Source of the DNA: an uncultured Phascolarctobacterium sp.
Lineage (GTDB): Bacteria; Bacillota; Negativicutes; Acidaminococcales; Acidaminococcaceae
Direction: 5' to 3'
Length of the DNA: 48,919 nt
Assembly: GCA_934234275.1 (NCBI GenBank)
Contig: CAKQHU010000001.1
Span: forward strand, 1 to 48,919
Below, one piece after another: positions 30,433-39,561 of the stretch. The number at the start of each line of letters is the position of its first letter. Position 1 is the first letter of the stretch. The notes beneath the pieces are model-generated. The model saw only the letters and a list, made by a program, of their open reading frames with translations. It was not told the DNA's origin and made no database searches. The translations under genes were made by a program, and so were the position numbers.

Positions 30433-30797
30433 TGGAGATTATTACACTTGATAACATTGCCGACAGGGTTTTGCTTGTCACGCAAGAAGATGTTGACGAA
30501 GCAAATGCATACCTGGAGAGCATAGCGGCGCGCTACGGCGTGGCACAGATACAACAGCCTATAAGTCATAATGTGAAGCGTTTGGGCGTTGCCTACGCCT
30601 GTTATGTGCGTGCTGTGGCCAGTGTTGGCACAGATGCGAGCGTGACATTTGACGGAAGCAGGCATGATGATGTATTTGCGCAGAAGGCCGAACTGTATGG
30701 CAAGGAAGTAAAGATGCTGGCTGCCATGATTAACGCAAATGATTTTACGGGTGCAGGTGGCACTAGCCGTGCTACCATTAGCCTTATGAGAGGTTAA
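30432..30797 (+). CDS. Head-tail connector protein
   Basis: A 121-residue helical protein starting with GTG, one base overlapping the preceding stop codon. Helical bundles like this (QEDVDEANAYLESIAARYGV, LGVAYACYVRAVASVG) in the neck region belong to adaptor proteins that bind the portal. The order relative to the gp10-like gene is a little unusual, so the exact neck role is an inference. Confidence 0.6.
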   Translation: MEIITLDNIADRVLLVTQEDVDEANAYLESIAARYGVAQIQQPISHNVKRLGVAYACYVRAVASVGTDASVTFDGSRHDDVFAQKAELYGKEVKMLAAMINANDFTGAGGTSRATISLMRG

Positions 30798-30800
30798 CCG

Positions 30801-31190
30801 ATGAGCAGAGCGAGAGAAGTTACAAACGCACTTGCTGACATTATCAAGGAAGCAGTGCCGGGCGTAAAGTGGAACGTTAATATCGTAGGTGCTTCCGCTG
30901 GCAAAGGTGTTGAGGGTACAATTTCTTGCGATGAGGTTACCTTTGAGCAGGATGCGTATGATGTATGCACAGCAACGGCGGTATATAGCATTTATGTGTT
31001 AGATATTAACGGCACAACTGATATTGATGATTTGAGCGACACCCTGTTTGAGGTGTTACATAATAACGATTTAGGTGGCATGATTGACAACGGCTTAGTC
31101 AAGCGCATTGTGTTTGGTGCAGTGGCCAACAATACAAAGGCGGTAGCGATGCTGTTGGAATATCAAGTCGAATACGATATGGAGGTATAA
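30801..31190 (+). CDS. Tail terminator/minor tail protein
   Basis: A 129-residue alpha/beta protein (YDVCTATAVYSIYVLDINGT, DIDDLSDTLFEVLHNNDLGG) located between connector and tail tube genes, where the tail terminator is encoded. Its alternating strand-helix pattern fits that fold. The call rests on order and general pattern. Confidence 0.65.
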   Translation: MSRAREVTNALADIIKEAVPGVKWNVNIVGASAGKGVEGTISCDEVTFEQDAYDVCTATAVYSIYVLDINGTTDIDDLSDTLFEVLHNNDLGGMIDNGLVKRIVFGAVANNTKAVAMLLEYQVEYDMEV

Positions 31191-31191
31191 C

Positions 31192-31665
31192 ATGGTGGCT
31201 GTACGACCTAAGATGAAAAGTACTAGCGAGAAGCTGTTAGGCAAGAATGTGCTTGTATTCCTCAATTATGGAGAGAGTGCGAGCGAAGAGAGCCCAAAAT
31301 GGACGTTGCTTGGTGGCCAGCGCAGCGCAGATTATAGCGCAAGTGCTGAAGAGATTGACCTGACCGACAAGACCAGCGGCGGCTATGGTGATGCAGAAGC
31401 AGGCGTGAAGAGTACCGAGCTTACTGTAGAGCTGATTGTAAAGCCTGCGGAGCAAGCAGTGAAAGAGTTATGGGCAGCGTTTGAAGCCGACGAGCCTGTA
31501 CACCTGCTGAGATGGAGCAAGAACGGCAGAAGTATTATAAACTGGTATAGTATCACTAGCATGGAAGAAACTGCAGCTCATGATGATGCAGCGGTTCTGA
31601 GTGTTACTTTGAAGGGCAAAGGTGCTCCGAAGACGCAGGATGCAATGGCGGACCCGAGAGGCTAA
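31192..31665 (+). CDS. Major tail tube protein
   Basis: A 157-residue protein of the TP901-1/phage tail tube type: KNVLVFLNYGESASEESPKW, GGQRSADYSASAEEIDLTDK, and a beta-rich C-terminal part ending in SVTLKGKGAP. It forms the inner tube of the tail. A strong hairpin terminator follows, as often after this highly expressed gene. Confidence 0.82.
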   Translation: MVAVRPKMKSTSEKLLGKNVLVFLNYGESASEESPKWTLLGGQRSADYSASAEEIDLTDKTSGGYGDAEAGVKSTELTVELIVKPAEQAVKELWAAFEADEPVHLLRWSKNGRSIINWYSITSMEETAAHDDAAVLSVTLKGKGAPKTQDAMADPRG

Positions 31666-31671
31666 GAATAG

Positions 31672-31699
31672 GGGCGGTATATTTTTATACTGCCCTTTT
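31672..31699 (+). terminator. Hairpin terminator/attenuator after the tail tube gene
   Basis: GGGCGGTATA (31672-31681) pairs with TATACTGCCC (31686-31695), TTTT loop, T-rich tail. It likely tunes tail tube against chaperone and tape-measure expression. Confidence 0.8.
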
Positions 31700-31720
31700 A
31701 TTTTTTAGGAGGAATGACAA

Positions 31721-32101
31721 ATGATTAAAAAGAGCGTAAATATTAACATTGGCGGCGAAGAGCGAGAAGCGAAATTTACCATTGGAGCGTTGGAAGAGCT
31801 GGAGGCAATGTTGCCGAGCCATAATGTTTTTTCTTTGATGCAGAAAGAGCAATGGAGCGTCACCGAGATTATTGCCTGCCTGTATTGCTCGCTGAAGGTG
31901 TATGAAAGAGGCATCAGCCGCAACAAGCTTGATAGCTGGATTGCAGATTATTGTGCCGAGGTAGAAAACGGCATGATTGACCTGCGACTGAGAATGTTGG
32001 CGGCGTTGGGTATTTGTGGCTTAGTAGTGAGTGACAGAGGCCCGTTCGATGAGATTTTGACTGCCTTGGAAGATAAGGAAGAGGAAGCCGAGGGGAAGTA
32101 A
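31721..32101 (+). CDS. Tail assembly chaperone gpG-like
   Basis: A 126-residue helical protein between tail tube and tape measure genes, the invariant place of gpG. It starts at a proper ATG after AGGAGG. Near its end the heptamer GGGGAAG (32092-32098) allows a -1 shift into the frame of the next ORF, so that a gpGT fusion is made, as in lambda. Confidence 0.78.
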   Translation: MIKKSVNINIGGEEREAKFTIGALEELEAMLPSHNVFSLMQKEQWSVTEIIACLYCSLKVYERGISRNKLDSWIADYCAEVENGMIDLRLRMLAALGICGLVVSDRGPFDEILTALEDKEEEAEGK

Positions 32102-32418
32102 TTTCTTTTTCAGAGTGGCTTTCTAAAGTGGAATGGATTTTCTACGCCATACTGAAAAAGACTCCCGAAGAATGTGCATACATGACGCCGACAGACGTTA
32201 TAAACATCTGGAATGGGTACAGGTGGAGACGGCAACAGCAGGAAAATATGCTGGCCGCATTGGTGACGGTATATATTGCGAATTATGCTGGCAAGTCCTC
32301 GAAAAAGACTTTGAAGTTAAAAGATATATTCAGGGATGGGCGATTTGACGGACGAATAACCGATGATGATCGTGCATTTCTTGACGAGTTATACGGAGGG
32401 GGTGAGAGCGATGGCTAA
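32095..32418 (+). CDS. gpT extension reached by -1 frameshift (gpGT)
   Basis: The -1 frame is open from just upstream of the gpG stop codon to 32418 (reads EVISFSEWLSKVEWIFYAIL...). It has no start codon with a good ribosome binding site before ATG 32128. The -1 frame has a stop (TAA) a little upstream in gpG, so the shift must occur between that stop and the gpG stop, and GGGGAAG is the only good candidate. The A-site re-pairing (AAG to GAA) is imperfect. The extension binds tail tube and tape measure in other phages. It overlaps the tape measure gene. Confidence 0.72.
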   Translation, partial: EVISFSEWLSKVEWIFYAILKKTPEECAYMTPTDVINIWNGYRWRRQQQENMLAALVTVYIANYAGKSSKKTLKLKDIFRDGRFDGRITDDDRAFLDELYGGGESDG

Positions 32419-35260
32419 GCAAGTTAAAGTTGAGATTACTGCAGACAGTTCTAGGTTTGAGCAGGCTATGCAGGGCGCGGCAAAAGCTACGAGCGATGCA
32501 GGTGCGAAGATTGATAACACAGGCAACAAGGCCAGCAACGCAGGCAAGAAATTTGACGATATGGCCAACAAGGTAAAGGACAGCGCAACAAAGGTCAACA
32601 CTGCATGCGGTAAAGCAAGCAAGGCACTTGACGGCGTAAACAAGTCTATGAGTGCGCTAGGCGCGGTGCAGTTAGGTTCTTTAATAGGCACTATTGCTGG
32701 TAGTATCGTGAATTTAGGTATTTCAAGTGTTAAGGCTGCCGCACAAATGCGGCAATATGAAATTGCGTTTCAAACTATGTTAAAATCTGCAGATGCAGGT
32801 ACACAGATGCTCCGAGACCTGCAGAAGTTTGCCGCAGAGACTCCCTTCGATGTTCCTGGCGTTGTGAAGGCAGGACAGCAACTAATGGCGTTTGGTTTTC
32901 AAGCGAAGGAAATCATTCCTATGCTTACGAGCCTGGGTGATGCAGCGAGCGGCTTAGGTATGGGCACGGAAGGTGTAGGCCGTCTTGCTTATGCCTTAGG
33001 ACAGATGCAGACCAGTGGCAAGCTCAATGCGCAGGACATGATGCAGCTTACTAGCGCAGGTATTAGCGCATGGGATATGCTGGCACAGGCCGCAGGTAAA
33101 ACTGTAGCGGAAATGAAAGACCTTTGTTCTAAAGGCGCTATTGACTCTAAGGCGGCCGTGCAGACCATTGTCGCAGGCATGAATGAACAGTTCGGCGGTA
33201 TGATGGCCAAAACATCTGATGAAGTAGCTGGCCTGCTTGCCAACATTGAGGAAACCGCAGGGAATACATCCGTAACCATTGGTCAATATATGACCGAAGC
33301 TTTTAACATCAAAGGCATCCTAAAGGATGTTTCTGACAAGCTCGGAGAGTTTCAAAAGAAGATGCAGGAAGCGACCGATGCAGGGAAAAGCTTTACTGAT
33401 GTTATAAAAGAGTGTGTTCCAGCACCTGTGATTGCCGCAATTGGTGCACTTTCTGCAATAATTGTCGGTACACTTGTGGCTGCACTTGTGGCTGCAGTGG
33501 CTGCAATGGGTGCGGCAATTGGTTTAACTGCCCCGATTGTGGCAGGACTTGCGGCAGTGGGTGCCGCTATTGCAGGTGTAATCGTGTACTGGGATAACAT
33601 TCGAGAAGCTTTCCGTGCAGGGATGGAGGCAATATTCACAACTGTTGCTATTATCTGCGATGCAATAGCAGAAGCGTTCTTGTGGCTGGGGAAGGCAAAT
33701 GTAGAAGTGTTTAGCTGGATGTTTGAGACAATAGCAGGGTATTGCCCTGAGTGGCTCAAAGATTTTAATGAGATGCTGGACAAGGCTATTGAAAGCGTGA
33801 GAGCATGGGCGCAAGAAGCGATTGAGTGGTTCAGACAGGTGCTTGCAGCCAAACAAAGAGCCACAACAGAAAGTTCTTCCGATGGCAGTCATGGCGGTGG
33901 CGGTGGTAGTTATGGAGATGCTCCTGCAGAAGAACAGAAGAAACAGCCGGAAAAGGAGAAGCCCACATACAATGGGAAATTATTTACTCCATCTGATAGT
34001 AGTAGCATTGGCAAGGCTGGTAGCAAGAAGTTCGGACAGCTTGAAAGCGAAGTCAACAGAGTTTCGGAAGCCTTGACCAGAGCAGGCAAGGCAACAAAGG
34101 ACTTGCAAGAGGACTTCGACAAGATGAGCTTAGACATAGCGACCGCAGGCCTAAATGGCAGCGACCAAGTCTTTGCGAAGATTGACCAAGAGAAGCAGGC
34201 ACGCATGAAGGCTGTTGACGAGATGTTGAGCAAGCAGCTGCAGGCGGTGCAGGAAGCAGAGGCGTTGAGAGCAAGCGCAGAGCGTACAGGCAATGCGGAA
34301 AGCATAGCCAAAGCAAAAGCATTGTACGATGAGCGAAATGCGTTGTATGCGGCAAGCCTTGCGCAAGAGCAGGCATTGAAAGATGCTATCGACCAGCAGG
34401 CATACGAAAAGAGCATCAGCCTTGAAACAGCACTGCAGGCAGCGAAGGCAGATATGAATGCTGCGTTCAATGAGCAGGAACGAGAAAAATTCCTGGAGTA
34501 TCTCGATTCTGAGCAAGAGGCAAAAATGGTTGCCCTCCAACAGGAACAGGAACTACGGCAACAGTTACTTGATTGGCGTATGGAGAGCCAGCAAAACATG
34601 CTTGACTTCGAACTGCAGGCAGGCGAGGCGGTGAAGAATCAGCTTGCAAGTGGCATTGCTGATGTTATTACAGAGGGCGGCAAGCTGTCCGATGTGTTTA
34701 AGGACATCACGAAAAGCATTGTCAATATGTTTATACAGTTCATGATTAAGAAGCAGGCAGCGGCCGTGCTGGAGAAGTTGTTGGGTAAAAAGCAAGCTGT
34801 AGAGAATGCGGCAAACAGTGCGAAAGAAGCATCAGCGGCCGTCCCTGCAGCGGTTCAAAAGAGTATTGCCACATTAGGCCCGATAGCAGGTCCGCCAGCA
34901 TATGCAGCGGCGACAACGGCAATGACAGCGGCTGGCTTGGGCAGTATCACGGCTGGCAACATCATGCAGAAGGCGAATGGTGGCCCCGTGTTTGGTGCAG
35001 GTACGGGTACTAGCGATAGTATTCCTGCAATGCTATCGAATGGTGAATATGTTATCAATGCAAAGGCCGTACGCAGGTTAGGGTTGCCTTTGCTGAATGC
35101 TTTGAACAATGGTTATGCCATTGGCGGAGCGGTAAGCAGTGGCGGCGGCAGCGGTGCAGTGGTTGAATTTAATAACTACGGCGACATTAACAATGGCACT
35201 GACTATGACGGATTGATGGCAGATTTTGAATATACACTTGCAATGGGTATGCGGGGGTGA
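32411..35260 (+). CDS. Tail tape measure protein
   Basis: A 949-residue protein. Residues about 100-260 match the conserved tape-measure N-terminal domain (EIAFQTMLKSADAGTQMLRD, FAAETPFDVPGVV, GLGMGTEGVGRLAYALGQMQ). Residues about 340-420 hold hydrophobic helices expected to enter the membrane. Long helical repeats follow (AEALRASAERTGNAESIAKA), and the C-terminus has the GGPVFGAGTGTSDSIPAMLS NGEYVI motif common at tape-measure ends. Its length sets the tail length. ATG 32411 follows GGAGGGGGTGAGAGC. Confidence 0.92.
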   Translation: MAKQVKVEITADSSRFEQAMQGAAKATSDAGAKIDNTGNKASNAGKKFDDMANKVKDSATKVNTACGKASKALDGVNKSMSALGAVQLGSLIGTIAGSIVNLGISSVKAAAQMRQYEIAFQTMLKSADAGTQMLRDLQKFAAETPFDVPGVVKAGQQLMAFGFQAKEIIPMLTSLGDAASGLGMGTEGVGRLAYALGQMQTSGKLNAQDMMQLTSAGISAWDMLAQAAGKTVAEMKDLCSKGAIDSKAAVQTIVAGMNEQFGGMMAKTSDEVAGLLANIEETAGNTSVTIGQYMTEAFNIKGILKDVSDKLGEFQKKMQEATDAGKSFTDVIKECVPAPVIAAIGALSAIIVGTLVAALVAAVAAMGAAIGLTAPIVAGLAAVGAAIAGVIVYWDNIREAFRAGMEAIFTTVAIICDAIAEAFLWLGKANVEVFSWMFETIAGYCPEWLKDFNEMLDKAIESVRAWAQEAIEWFRQVLAAKQRATTESSSDGSHGGGGGSYGDAPAEEQKKQPEKEKPTYNGKLFTPSDSSSIGKAGSKKFGQLESEVNRVSEALTRAGKATKDLQEDFDKMSLDIATAGLNGSDQVFAKIDQEKQARMKAVDEMLSKQLQAVQEAEALRASAERTGNAESIAKAKALYDERNALYAASLAQEQALKDAIDQQAYEKSISLETALQAAKADMNAAFNEQEREKFLEYLDSEQEAKMVALQQEQELRQQLLDWRMESQQNMLDFELQAGEAVKNQLASGIADVITEGGKLSDVFKDITKSIVNMFIQFMIKKQAAAVLEKLLGKKQAVENAANSAKEASAAVPAAVQKSIATLGPIAGPPAYAAATTAMTAAGLGSITAGNIMQKANGGPVFGAGTGTSDSIPAMLSNGEYVINAKAVRRLGLPLLNALNNGYAIGGAVSSGGGSGAVVEFNNYGDINNGTDYDGLMADFEYTLAMGMRG

Positions 35261-35264
35261 TTTT

Positions 35265-36038
35265 ATGAGAGCAAAATATAATGACAGGGTGACTTATCCG
35301 CTTGTTATCAATGGCCAGCAGCTCCCGTACAGGTATAGCCTGGAATCATGTGCTGATTTGACAGTAAGAGCAACAGCTTCAAAACGTGGATATAGCCACG
35401 GCTCGACCATCACAGGCGACGGCTATATAGACGGGAAAAAGATTAAGCTGAGCTTTTTAATCAGTGGAACGAATCAAGCTGATTATGATTGGCGGCTGAA
35501 TGAATTGCTAAGATTGTTTTACCAACAGGAATACACCTTGTCTGTGGGCAATGGCTTTTATAATGTATCCTGCATGGCATCCAGCAAAGCAAAATGGATT
35601 AAAGGCTATCAAGGGCAGCGAGCTGATATTGATATTACGTTATTATTGGCCGACCCGTTTAGGTATGCAGACAGCGAAAGTAGCAAGGCAGGATATATCT
35701 TGCCCGATGAGGGAACAACAGTAACAATTATTAACGCAGGTTCTGTAGATACACCATTGAGCATTGCTTTAGTTCCTCGCACCGGAATGACAATGGCTGA
35801 TGTGACGTTCAGACACATTGAGAGTGGCAAGACGATGCGTGTGGCTGACACATTGCTCACGAATCCTGCAGTATTGACTATAGACACCAAAGCAGGAACA
35901 GTGCGGCGTGATGCAAACAATGCTATCAATGCTTTCAGTGGCCATTTTTTGACTGCAAAGCCTGGGACGAATACCTATGAGATTAAAGGCAGCGAGGGCA
36001 AGGTGGTTATCAAATGGCGTAATAGGTGGTTAGCATGA
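35265..36038 (+). CDS. Distal tail protein (Dit)
   Basis: A 257-residue Dit-like protein directly after the tape measure gene. The N-terminal half has the ring domain (YSLESCADLTVRATASKRGY, KIKLSFLISGTNQADYDWRL, NELLRLFY) and the C-terminal half is galectin-like, with SVDTPLSIALVPRTG. It forms the hub ring between tail tube and baseplate. ATG 35265 follows GGGGGTGATTTT. Confidence 0.85.
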   Translation: MRAKYNDRVTYPLVINGQQLPYRYSLESCADLTVRATASKRGYSHGSTITGDGYIDGKKIKLSFLISGTNQADYDWRLNELLRLFYQQEYTLSVGNGFYNVSCMASSKAKWIKGYQGQRADIDITLLLADPFRYADSESSKAGYILPDEGTTVTIINAGSVDTPLSIALVPRTGMTMADVTFRHIESGKTMRVADTLLTNPAVLTIDTKAGTVRRDANNAINAFSGHFLTAKPGTNTYEIKGSEGKVVIKWRNRWLA

Positions 36039-37315
36039 GCAACATTATTTTCGGATCATGCTTATACGGCTCGTTTGTATGGGGTGCAGGAAGCAAAAAG
36101 AAAACCACAAGCGGAGGCGGCACAGGTGGCGGTGGAACAGGCGGAGGTGGAACCGCAGGCAGTATCACGTATATCCCTGGTGCTGTTCAAGTTATATTTT
36201 TCAACAAGGACGGCACGAAGACCGCCATATTTTCCAACGGCACCGAAAACAATCCGTTTTCGCAATTGCAGTTTGAACTTGCGAAGAATGGCTGCGGCAG
36301 TTGCACGATTACCTTTAAGCAGTTCCCTGCGTTTACAGAGATTGCATACGGCCAGCGTGTAGATATTTATTTGTTCGGTGACAAGCGGCCTTGGTACAGT
36401 GGTCAAGTTTTGACTCGCCCCGACAGTGGCGGCACTGCTACAGATTTTAAAATTACTTGCTATGGCTTTTTTGATAAGCTAAGCAAGGTGCTGATATTTG
36501 CTGAATACACCGACAGGGAAATAGCTGATATTGTAAGAGAGATTTGCAGGCTCGTTGAGCGAAAAACAGGCATCGTGTTTAACGGCAGTAAGATTTACAA
36601 TGTCGGTTACCGCATAAGCAAGATTGTTTTCGACGGTGTGAGTGCAAAGGAAGCCTTAGAGCAGCTTTCCGAATTTGCAACTGATTTTGTTTACGGCGTA
36701 GATGAATATCATGAATTCTACTTCAAGCCACGTACCGACAAGATAAACGAAGAGGCTCGTTTTTGGGTGGGTGTGCATTTGAACAGCTTCTTGCCCGACC
36801 AAGATATAAGCAAGATAGTAAATTACGCTCGCATCAAGGGTGCAAGTGTGGATGAAGCAGGCGAAAGCTGGCTTGCAACAGTAGAGGATAAGCAAAGCCA
36901 AGAACAATACGGCGTGTCAGAAGCTGTGTGGACATTGCCAACAGCATACACAGCAGCGGACGCAGAACGTTGGGGGCAGTCAGAGCTTGACAAGGTGAAA
37001 GAGCCTAAGCTGTCTGCTAAGGTGGGCGGCGTAGAGCTTAATTACCCGAAGCCTGATGGAGTGTTCTGGGTGCGTAGGTTGTCCGTAGATGGTCAGGCAT
37101 TGATTACTGACACAGACGGCAAGGCTCGCAAATATCCAATCACAAAGCTGAAATACACTGTCAGCGGCGATAAGGGCATTGCGTGTGATATGGAGCTTGG
37201 GGAGCCTCCTACACCTCCCATCAGCAAGTATTTACTAGATATTGAGCGCAATGCAAGAAACAATGAATTGCTGCAGCAGGCAACGAATAAAACAGGAAAG
37301 GCGGCAAGTAAATGA
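36035..37315 (+). CDS. Baseplate hub / tail-associated protein
   Basis: A 426-residue protein with the fold order of gp27-like hub proteins (Tal N-terminus): QLQFELAKNGCGSCTITFKQ, FGDKRPWYSGQVLTRPDSGG, KIVFDGVSAKEALEQLSEFA. A Gly/Thr-rich linker of GGGTGGG type (about 28-43) joins a short N-terminal arm to the hub. No peptidase domain is present. It overlaps the Dit gene by 4 bp and the next by 4 bp. Confidence 0.72.
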   Translation: MSNIIFGSCLYGSFVWGAGSKKKTTSGGGTGGGGTGGGGTAGSITYIPGAVQVIFFNKDGTKTAIFSNGTENNPFSQLQFELAKNGCGSCTITFKQFPAFTEIAYGQRVDIYLFGDKRPWYSGQVLTRPDSGGTATDFKITCYGFFDKLSKVLIFAEYTDREIADIVREICRLVERKTGIVFNGSKIYNVGYRISKIVFDGVSAKEALEQLSEFATDFVYGVDEYHEFYFKPRTDKINEEARFWVGVHLNSFLPDQDISKIVNYARIKGASVDEAGESWLATVEDKQSQEQYGVSEAVWTLPTAYTAADAERWGQSELDKVKEPKLSAKVGGVELNYPKPDGVFWVRRLSVDGQALITDTDGKARKYPITKLKYTVSGDKGIACDMELGEPPTPPISKYLLDIERNARNNELLQQATNKTGKAASK

Positions 37316-38454
37316 GCGAACCTAGTAATATTAGAATCAATCCGTTTGTAGGTGACGGCGGAACAACAACCTACATCAATTTGACGGAAACGCATATTAT
37401 TCCAAGTGTATCGCCCTATGTGATAAGACTGAACGAGGTGCCCGAGAAGCAGGACCCGAGCAACATCCGAGCCGTATGGGTAGACAGCACAACAGGTGCT
37501 GTCACTGCATCAGCATTGACCGAGGTTGCGGCAACTCCTGCAGCGGGGGAATTCCGCCCCGATTATGCAACCAAAGCAGACGGCAACGATAATTGGAACA
37601 CAGGGCTGATTGAGTTTTCTGCCGTTGATGCTGGCAAGATTGTACAGATTAGTTATACAGGCATGGGCACGTTGGCGGCGGTGCAGTCCAATAAATACCC
37701 TAGCTGGTACACTGACAGAGGCGATGGCAGTGATGGCGATTTTATTCCGGAAGCAGATTGTACTATTGGCGGAATCAAGAATTATAAAAGGGTATTTATC
37801 AAAGCTGGCGTGACTGTAAGTGTCAATAAGCAATTAGTTATCAAAGCCACAGGCAGCGTTGTTATAGCAGGCACTATCAACGGCAACGGCAGTCCTGGAG
37901 CCAACGGCAAAGGTGGCGCAGGTGGTGCGATGGGTGGCGATGGTGGTTGGATGTCTGGTGATGAAAGCAGTTCCGAGCGCAGGGATGCTACGGCAGGACA
38001 AGATGGCACGGGCGGTGGTTATGGTGGTGCAGGTGGTGGAGTTAGCTCAAGCAAAGGCGCTGCAGGCGGCAACTCACGTGTCAGCATAGGCATTGCTTAT
38101 GGTGGCAATGGTGGTGGTGGCGGCGGTGGTGCTGATGTTACTGGCGGGTACACGTCTGGCGGTGGCGGCGGTGGTGGTGCAGGAATATCAATTATTGCTC
38201 CCGAGGTCGCCTTATTGGAAGGCAGTAAGATTTCTGCAGATGGTGGCAAGGGCGAAGATGGGAACAGCCACTATACTGCTCCTGGTGGTGGTGGCGGTGG
38301 TGGAACAATTAACATTATCAGCAACACTATAAAAAATAGTGGCGCTGTTAGTGCCGTTGGCGGCATAGCTGGCCAAAAAGGTTGGAAGAATTTTACGGCA
38401 GCTGTTGATGGCGAAGCTGGTACAATCATGATAAAACAACTGGGGGCGTTATAA
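37312..38454 (+). CDS. Gly-rich tail tip/receptor-binding protein 1
   Basis: A 380-residue protein. The N-terminal 190 residues are beta-rich and probably attach to the baseplate. Residues about 195-360 are dominated by glycine runs (GANGKGGAGGAMGGDGGW, GGNGGGGGGGADVTGG) like the polyglycine sandwich adhesins of T-even gp38 type. The end is KNFTAAVDGEAGTIMIKQLG. It probably contacts the bacterial surface. The second Gly-rich fibre gene is at 40617. Confidence 0.65.
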   Translation: MSEPSNIRINPFVGDGGTTTYINLTETHIIPSVSPYVIRLNEVPEKQDPSNIRAVWVDSTTGAVTASALTEVAATPAAGEFRPDYATKADGNDNWNTGLIEFSAVDAGKIVQISYTGMGTLAAVQSNKYPSWYTDRGDGSDGDFIPEADCTIGGIKNYKRVFIKAGVTVSVNKQLVIKATGSVVIAGTINGNGSPGANGKGGAGGAMGGDGGWMSGDESSSERRDATAGQDGTGGGYGGAGGGVSSSKGAAGGNSRVSIGIAYGGNGGGGGGGADVTGGYTSGGGGGGGAGISIIAPEVALLEGSKISADGGKGEDGNSHYTAPGGGGGGGTINIISNTIKNSGAVSAVGGIAGQKGWKNFTAAVDGEAGTIMIKQLGAL

Positions 38455-38991
38455 ATGATTTGCATAGTAGACCAAAACAACAAAATAATAAACATTGTTA
38501 ATGCACCTTGCCCAACAAAAGCCAACGAGCGTGTATATTATCCATGGTGTAGCCTGTGGGAGCAATATACAGACGTCGAGCCATTGTGGTACGCCAAACA
38601 GCGCAAGTTATATGAGGTTACACAGTGGACGGCATCCAGCATCACGGGCGGTTTTGTAAGCGAGGCAAGTGGTACACTTGTACGCTATGACAGTGACAAG
38701 GAGACGCAACTTACCATGCAGGGCATTGCCTTAAATGTAGAAACGCCATTGTTTGCAAAGAAGTATCCCGATGGCTGCCCCGTCCGTGGCATTGCGGAAG
38801 GTAAGAACAGCAAGGAAGTGTTTTGGCTGAAGCCGTCACAGGTCATGCAGTGGATGGCGGACTTGTCGATGCATATAGGCTCATGCAAGCAGGCAGGATG
38901 GGTGAAACAGGCTGAAGTAGATGCCTGCAAGAGTGTTGACGAGGTGAACGCCATAACTTTGGGAGGTGACGAGAGTGTTCCGAGTGAATGA
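38455..38991 (+). CDS. DUF4376-like tail fibre accessory protein
   Basis: A 178-residue protein after the Gly-rich fibre. The C-terminal third (VFWLKPSQVMQWMADLSMHI, then GSCKQAGWVKQAEVDACKSV) resembles the helical DUF4376 region found in tail-fibre assembly or tip proteins. It overlaps the next gene by 17 bp. The role in assembly or attachment is inferred from place. Confidence 0.55.
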   Translation: MICIVDQNNKIINIVNAPCPTKANERVYYPWCSLWEQYTDVEPLWYAKQRKLYEVTQWTASSITGGFVSEASGTLVRYDSDKETQLTMQGIALNVETPLFAKKYPDGCPVRGIAEGKNSKEVFWLKPSQVMQWMADLSMHIGSCKQAGWVKQAEVDACKSVDEVNAITLGGDESVPSE

Positions 38992-39301
38992 TAACAACAT
39001 CAGCTTAATCCGAGGCGACAGTGGACAATTTAGCATCACTGTTACCGACATGGATGGGCAAGAGGTTGCATTGAACGATGATGATGTTTTAACTTTTACA
39101 GTACGCAGGACTGTTAGAAATCCAAACATCGTACTGCAAAAGATTATCACGGGCGGTGAATTAACCATCAATCCGTCGGACACCGAAGGCTTAACGTTTG
39201 GGGCGTATATTTACGATGTAGAGCTCAAACGTGCAGATGGGTACGTTGATACCATTATTCCGCCACATGAGTTCTGCATCCTGGAAGAGGTGACGTACTG
39301 A
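38975..39301 (+). CDS. Baseplate upper protein-like beta domain
   Basis: A 108-residue beta protein (NNISLIRGDSGQFSITVTDM, VLTFTVRRTVRNP, LTFGAYIYDVELKRADGYVD), the pattern of the BppU N-terminal or Ig-like domain that links fibres to baseplates. It starts with GTG 38975 after GGGAGGTGAC and overlaps the next gene by one base (TGATG). Confidence 0.65.
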   Translation: MFRVNDNNISLIRGDSGQFSITVTDMDGQEVALNDDDVLTFTVRRTVRNPNIVLQKIITGGELTINPSDTEGLTFGAYIYDVELKRADGYVDTIIPPHEFCILEEVTY

Positions 39302-39561
39302 TGAAGTTGCATGGAACATTGACAGCCGTTAAAGGCGAATTGCGTGGAACGTTGACGGCACGAAGCATTATTGGTGCAGAAGTTTACGAGGGAGCTTATA
39401 GCATTCACTCAGAAGCTCATGAAGTGCAGATATTACCAACAGCGAACAAACAATTAACAAAAAATATTACGGTTGAAAAAATTCCGTATTTTGAAACGTC
39501 GAATCTTTCCGACGGAATCACGGCATACATAGGAAGTGAGGTCGAAGTAAATTATGGCTGA
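39301..39561 (+). CDS. Small tail fibre-region protein, unknown
   Basis: An 86-residue protein beginning with two short direct repeats (MKLHGTLTAVKGELRGTLTA), then a beta-rich end. It starts on the stop codon of the previous gene. Probably a baseplate or fibre linker. Confidence 0.55.
   Translation: MKLHGTLTAVKGELRGTLTARSIIGAEVYEGAYSIHSEAHEVQILPTANKQLTKNITVEKIPYFETSNLSDGITAYIGSEVEVNYG

Noticed and set aside
33412..33597. Cys-rich open frame inside the tape measure gene
   Set aside because: It lies in the alternative frame of an Ala/Val-rich transmembrane stretch; the cysteines come from GCN/GTN codons read out of frame.
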